Origin: Aegilops tauschii subsp. strangulata
Taxonomy: Eukaryota > Streptophyta > Magnoliopsida > Poales > Poaceae
Length of the DNA stretch: 64,000 nt
NCBI RefSeq assembly: GCF_002575655.3
Contig: NC_053035.3
Coordinates: 88,065,322 to 88,129,321 of the forward strand
Reading direction: 5' to 3'
Below the pieces are notes generated by a model. That model searched no databases and was not told where the DNA came from. It was given only the letters and a program-made list of their open reading frames with translations. The position numbers and the translations under genes were made by a program. Shown here piece after piece: positions 58,501-64,000 of this stretch. How positions within the stretch are numbered: position 1 is the first letter of the stretch; each line of letters opens with the position of its first letter.

Positions 58501-58744
58501 GTTGGGTTGTCTTCTTTTCTTTTGGCTTTGACCGTAGTCGGACCTATGTGTCTATCTTGTATGATGTGTGAATTCATTTATGTATTGTGTGAAGTGGCGA
58601 TTGTAAGCCAACTCTTTATCCCATTCTTGTTCATCACATGGGATTGTGTGAAGATGACCCTTCTTGTGACAAAACCACAATGCGGTTATGCCTCTAAGTC
58701 GTGCCTCGACACGTGGGAGATATAGCCGCATCGTGGGCGTTACA
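55529..58744 (+). repeat. long LTR (3.2 kb) of an LTR retrotransposon
   Basis: It begins TGTAACGCCC and ends GGGCGTTACA, a perfect 10-bp terminal inversion, and is followed at once by a primer-binding site. It interrupts the CACTA element. The first kilobase has a GC-rich, Pro/Arg/Ser-coding leader (55.68-56.28 kb) and the rest is AT-rich. A long open frame over the leader shows no domain and is probably not a gene. Confidence 0.88.
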
Positions 58745-58764
58745 AGTTGGTAATCAGAGCCATC
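58745..58764 (+). other. primer-binding site, initiator-Met tRNA type
   Basis: AGTTGGTAATCAGAGCCAT directly follows the LTR. It matches the usual TTGGTATCAGAGCC complement of plant initiator methionine tRNA apart from one extra A. It fixes the plus orientation of this element and makes 55529-58744 its 5' LTR. Confidence 0.85.
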
Positions 58765-61700
58765 CCCGACTTAGGAGCCCCCTGCTTGATCGAATCGCTG
58801 ATGTTGTTGAGTCTAGAAAAAAATGTTTTGAGTCTTAGGATTATATATATCGGAGAGTAGGATTCTTTTTACTCCTTAGTCCCTTCGTCGCTCTGGTGAG
58901 GACTCCTGACGTAGAAGTTTTGACTCTTCTCTCCTCAAATTTCACTAAATTTTTTTTAGGATCACGTGGGTATCTTAGAATCATTCCCATGGTTTTGTGA
59001 CAAGAACATTGTTCTTGGTGCCTCCTGACATTTAGGGGTTGTGGCAGTGTCCCAGGGAGTTGAGCTCCGAGGTGTTGTCGTCACAATTTTATCATTGCAG
59101 TTCTGGAATACCTGAGTTTCGCCGACATCGAAAATCTCTTTTATGCAGTTGTTGGTGAGATCACCTCGACGCCACCCAGTACTGGGGCGGGAGTTCGGGA
59201 GTATTGCCATAACTCGTATAACGGATGCTTTTCGAAGGTTGAGGTAAACGATTTCCGAAGGTTTCTTGGTTATGTGTTGACGGATGGATACAGCTGGATC
59301 TAGGAATTGTTAGTTCGGGTGATATATTTTGTGTCCCCTGTATCCCCAACACCAGATTGCATAACCAGAAAGTTTCAGGAGTTTATAAGTGGGAATTCAA
59401 GTAGCTCTTAGGATATCTTTCCGACAAATGCATGATATGAGATTGGGGTTCGACGTCTAGTGGTCCGCCTTTCCACGGTTGGTTTTACAGTGGTCTCGTA
59501 GTGTCTTAAAGAGTCCTTGGCTATGCTGACTCGGGGACGCTTCGTATGTCATGTGCACTGCCTTGTACATGATGGTGCTGTACGAACGAGCCCGTGTGGG
59601 CCCCACCATGAAAACTTCGGACGAAATCTCTATCATATGTTTGTTCCGGCTTATTCTGCAAGCCAAATCCTTTGTTTTGTTTTAAGTTGTGGTATTCGAG
59701 TTGCTTCGAAGTCAAATGTGGATTCCATACCTTCCCTAAATGGTGTTCTCATATTTCTATGTGAATACTAATCCTTCTTGATCACTGAGGTTGTCATGTC
59801 AATTCTTTTCCAACCGGTGTGTTTCTCTTCAAGTGGATCCGATCATTTTCAACATTCGCGAGATCAATTCTCAGTTCTTTGCAACGTTGTTTGTTTCATC
59901 CGTCCCAAGTTGTCTTTGTTTTCCCGCCCTCCCACCCTCTTTCTTCAAGGACTCAGATTTCTTAATCATGTATCCATCTTATGGATGTGAAGTTTCTCCA
60001 TTCTTTTCCATCAATGTTCTTAACCGGTGATTTCTCATGAAGATGCTCACGAAGCTTCAAGTTCATCATTCTTCATTCTTGTATTCTTTTCTGGTGGATT
60101 TAACTCAAGCTTTCGTTGTTGATCATATCCCTTTCCTCGTTTCAAATGTTATCCCATGCCGGTGTATCTCTTAATCATTCACCTCTCGCTTTCCATTTGT
60201 TCCGGTGTGCTGAAGATGCCTTAGGAGATTCGTGTTTTCATTCCTAATCCGTTCAAGCTATTTCGAGGTTGTTATCTCATTCAAGCTATTTAATTCAACC
60301 GGCGCAATCTTTCTTTTAATCATTCAACGGTGTTTCTTTTGAGTGGGCCCTAACCCACAGGTCTTTTCCCAGGATCTTACCTAACTCTTCTAATTCTTTC
60401 CGGAGTTATTCTCAAATTCTTTGCAAAGTTTGACGTAAGAATGAGTTATCATCAATCAAATGTCTTTCTCCAAGATCTTTCAAATTCTTTTCATCGTTGG
60501 TCCAACCTTCTATTCTTCATTCCGGAGTGCCTCAACAATTCATGGTGTTGTTTCTCGTCGTCATTCTCGGATTGTGAAGACCGAAGAAGAGTTTTTCCTC
60601 TAAATCTTATCCGTTCTCTCAAGATTCATGGTTCTAGCTTCATGCCATCCTCTCATAATTGTTCTGACTGTGAGAATTCTTTTCACCCACCCGGAGCATT
60701 TCAGAAGTCTTTTTAGTTTGATTCTCCGGAGCCCATCATCTCAGAATTATTCATTCTCAGCTTTCAAATCTCATTCTCCAAATATTACCGGTGCATCATT
60801 CTAATATCCTCTAATCAGTTCATGATCTCTGCGTTCACTTGTATCTAAATTCTCTCAAGTATCTTCGTTCATTTTCTAATTCTTCCCGATGAATTGCGCT
60901 TTTGCTACTTTCATTTCCAATTCTTACGGTGGTTCGTTCAAGAGTTCTCTTCCTTGGTTATCATATCAATTTATTCGTTGTTTCAATCCTACCAGTGGTT
61001 CGATGAAAACCTTCCCAAGTTTGCACCATATCTATCTTAATCCTTTCTACGAGAATAAGTAGTATGCCAAATCCATTGCTTGTCATCAATTTAATTGGTG
61101 AAGGATGAGCGTAATGTAATTCTTATTCTTCTTTCCTCCAAGTGATTAATTCCTTCTTCCGGAGTTCGTTCATGATATCAAATTCTCGGTTCCAAGTTGT
61201 TCATCTTTTCTTTCGGGAGCTCCAAGTTATTTCAATTATATCATTTCAAAGCTTCATCTAATCATTGCAAGGCTTCTCCCGGAGTTCTTTTCAACTTTCC
61301 CTTTCATTTGATCATTCTTTTATTATCATAGTTCTTCATGGAGGATCAACATGGTGCTTCGTCAAGGATTCTTTTCATTCTTCAATTGTTCTTCAAGATT
61401 TCTCTCGGAGTCAAGATCCGTCAAGCTATACTCTAAAATAAACGTGGTGCTCAACACATGTTTGTTTTGAGAAGTTCAAGCATTCTTCATCTTGCATTCC
61501 GAAGTGCAATTCTTTCTACCTTATCTTTTGAGATGGTGTTATGTCATCCTTGGCAATTTCTCCCCATGTTTCATGATTCACATGTTTTCAAGAATGACGT
61601 ATTTTAAATCCACCAATCTCTTTGTTGGATTTATCTTGTGTCATGTTTCACCTAAAGCCTTCCCTAAGGAATGTTGCTAATTGTGGTGTCTAACAATGAT

Positions 61701-62137
61701 CCAAGTTTTCTCCTTCCCCTCTCGGTGGAAGAAGTTTTCATCTCTTCGTTGATCTCAAGCAAGCAATTGTTTCCGTTAGTGGCGGGTTGTCACCTCATAA
61801 TTTTGAGATGTGTTCCATAAGCCCACAACAAGATTGTTCTTTTCATTGTTGATTTCCCAACAACTCCGTTATAACCTTCTTGGAAGGATGCTTTCCAAGC
61901 TCATTTGTGGCAGAAGTTGTCATTTTCTTCTCCATTCTTTATTCCAAGGATCTATCTTCTATTATTTATTTCTTCCGGAGGCATTGTGATGTTGCTCTCT
62001 TCACTCATCTTCTTGGTGTGTGAGGACCGTGTTCTTTTCGTGCTTATCCATTTCCAATCGGAGTGTCGTGCCCTCTTTTCAAGTTCTTCCCATTCTGTCA
62101 AGTTTTGCGTCCCTTCTCAACCGGAGTGCTGTCTGAA
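58765..62137 (+). mobile_element. non-coding internal region of the long-LTR element
   Basis: No gag, protease, RT or integrase motif is visible on either strand over 3.4 kb. From about 59.8 to 62.1 kb the plus strand is TC-rich with words such as TTCCGGAGTT, TCTCCGGAG and CCGGTG recurring every 50-150 bases, so it looks built from a degenerate repeat. A long non-coding interior with large LTRs is the pattern of LARD-type non-autonomous elements. The 3' LTR is not reached. Confidence 0.6.
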
Positions 62138-64000
62138 TGTAACATCCCAAATTTTCAATTTGGAATGTTATACATAGATCATCATTGCATATCATGTTTT
62201 TTTGCATTTTTACAAATCCTCGATAAATCCTAAGCAACTCAAGGACCCTCGGAGAGAGTTGGGGATTTTCTCGAATTTTTCAAATTTGATTTTCCAACGA
62301 GGATTGTGGTTTTACTTATTTTTCTCTCCGGAAAAATATTTCATTTTAAATAAATGAGAGGAGAAAATATGACTTCTCCAAAACAATTGAAATACTGGAG
62401 GAAAATGTTAAAATCATTATTTGGAATTTATTTGGATTTTATTTGCAATTTTTATTGCATTAAAAATATTGCATGTTTTCAAAATATTTATTTTTGATTA
62501 TAAAAATGTTCACCCTATTCTAGATTTTCTAACTAGACGGGGAAAATTTATTTCATATTTTTTTTTCTGATTTTTATTTATTTTTCTACGCAATATTTTC
62601 CGCGGAGTTTAAAAAAAAAAAACGCCCGCGCGCCGACTGGGCCAAAGGCCCAGCCGACGGCCCGCCTCGCGCCTTCCTCTTCCCGCACGGGAGCTCGCCG
62701 CCGCCATGACCGAATCCGGCCGCCGCACGCCTCCCCTCGCCCGACCCCTTCCCCAAGCCGCCGCACCCCCCTCCTTAAATACCGCCCCCCTCTCCTTTTT
62801 CCTCACCGCCACCGCCGGAGTAGCCCCGCCACCGCCAGCATCTCGCCCCGCCGCCGCCGCCGTGGCCAGCGCCGCCGCCGCCGGGAGCCGCCGCCCTCGC
62901 CCTCGCCCGCCCCTTGCCGAGCCCCGCGCCCCGCCGCCCGAGTTCGCCGCCCCGCCGGAGCCCCTCGCCGGAGCACGACGAGGTATGCCCGCCGCCGTTG
63001 ACTTTGCCGGTTTCTGAAAAAAAACCTTTCGTTTTAAAAAAAAACCCTAGATCGGTTTTTTTTCGGTTTTATTATTTTGCGAGCGTTCACCGAACCGTTC
63101 GTTTTAACGAACGCGTTCGTCGGTTTTTCTCTACTAACGAACGTCCGTTCTTTAACCGTTCGTCCGTTTTTCTTTTTCGTCGGATTTTTCTCGTTATTTT
63201 CTCAGATTCGATTTCTCATCGAATCTTCGATTCTGTTTAACTTCTCGCTCGTTTATCGGAATCAGGCGATTCAAGTGCCTAGAGTTTCATCTCGAAATTC
63301 TCTTTCCGTTTAACCTACTCAAACAAGTTTTTGCTACAGTAAAATTTGACCTAGATCCAGATTAGCAAACGAAGTTTCTTTCTTTCGCCGTTTGACTTTC
63401 GTTGCTTCTTTCGAGTTGATTCTTTTTGCAAACCGGAGTTCTTAAGTTGAACTTTCTGGTTGGATCTTTTATTCAAGTTTTACCTGTGCATTAGATGAGT
63501 ACTGATTGTATGCTTGTTTGTTGGCGATAGAGTACCCGGAGTGTGCCGCTTGTTACTTCGAATCGCTAGGTTTTGCGGATCATCAGCAAGGCAAGTAACA
63601 CTTTGATCATATCCCGTTCATACCCAGTTTTATTGCATTAGATCTATTTCCTCAAACACATTGCATGATTAGGATCTAAATAAACTGTGGGTATTGGGAA
63701 GTAGTTGAGGTAGTACCTATTACCTGTTTTACTTTATCAAACCCTTGGGAGTTACTTCTACGTTGCTTTATCAATGCCATGCTATGCGTAGACGTGGATT
63801 GGGTTTGAGAGATATTCATGACAGATGTGAGATTGTTTATTAATGGTTCAACTTAAGGTGGCAACTAAAACTCACATCTGGGTGGATTGAGGCACCTGGA
63901 GAACCCAGTGTTGCCTGTATGTATAAGGTCCGCCACCCAGGCTCAAAGGGATCATAAGATTATTCATGCTAGAAACTTCCGTGTGCAGCCACAAGCTATT
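62138..64000 (+). repeat. start of another LTR, running off the window
   Basis: TGTAACATCCC at 62138 begins an LTR-like sequence: AT-rich U3 with TTTATTTGGATTTTATTTG, a TTAAATACC TATA-like word at 62775, a GC-rich leader (62.63-63.0 kb, Pro/Ala/Arg-coding in one frame), then a T-rich stretch with a donor-like AGGTATGC at 62981. No polypurine tract precedes it, so it may be the 5' LTR of an element nested in the previous one. A hairpin made of CGTTCGTT and AACGAACG lies near 63096-63113. Confidence 0.6.

Noticed and set aside
58745..58764. tRNA gene
   Set aside because: Only an 18-20-base complement of a tRNA 3' end is present, which is a primer-binding site directly after an LTR.
62138..64000. 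3' LTR of the element starting at 55529
   Set aside because: The two starts share only TGTAAC and CCC; the bodies differ and no polypurine tract precedes 62138.

Overview
This is nuclear DNA from a large, repeat-rich grass genome, most likely a Triticeae species (wheat, Aegilops or barley type). The basis is the density of nested elements: long-LTR Ty3/gypsy retrotransposons, several CACTA (En/Spm) transposons, small hAT-like elements, and grass-type gene fragments. I find no ordinary low-copy host gene, no tRNA gene, no functional rRNA gene and no CRISPR array. Nearly every base can be assigned to a mobile element or something carried by one. Family assignments come from reading translations and termini by eye; no database was searched.

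Layout. 1-7016: 3' part of a plus-strand Ty3/gypsy element of the Tat type (dual RNase H). Its pol is closed by seven in-frame stops, a decayed antisense ORF with a B3-like domain lies behind pol, and the 3' LTR is 5766-7016. 7017-13693: pieces of an older LTR, split by a 4.1-kb CACTA (7442-11549, TSD AAT) and a 1.27-kb CACTA (11795-13065, TSD TTT). 13694-15537: a short internal segment with a polypurine tract, then a second LTR. 15538-21213: a minus-strand Tat-like gypsy element that has lost catalytic residues in protease, RT and integrase, with a hAT-like MITE in its 3' UTR.

21214-44280: the most unusual part, a segment of about 23 kb bounded by well-matched CACTA-type inverted ends and built symmetrically (end, subterminal repeats, ORFs, ~45-bp arrays, ~500-bp repeat arms, centre). 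It carries a broken ORF of unknown function, a broken coiled-coil ORF, a TTF-type zinc-finger exon, a 5S rRNA-derived segment, a B3-like exon pair, an intact AP2/ERF-domain gene, a proline/alanine-rich ORF and a broken DUF295 gene. A 4.07-kb LTR insertion with perfect TSDs (34532-38605) sits in one arm.

44281-51670: an element or element cluster whose non-coding parts are full of an ACTGCAT word. It holds a B3-like gene fragment, a 135-bp tandem array, an intact DEDDy 3'-5' exonuclease gene and a multi-exon gene of the kind grass transposons carry (three nonsense codons). That gene is cut at 51671 by another CACTA, which encodes a decayed Transposase_24-type protein on the minus strand and contains a 185-bp hAT-like MITE. 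At 55529 this CACTA is in turn interrupted by a long-LTR retrotransposon without visible coding sequence (LTR 55529-58744, iMet-type primer site). A further LTR begins at 62138 and runs off the window.

How the parts work together: insertion order can be read from flanks and target-site duplications. The coding remnants are mostly dead, with stops that look like cytosine deamination. The exceptions with fully open frames are the AP2/ERF gene and the exonuclease gene, both inside transposon territory.
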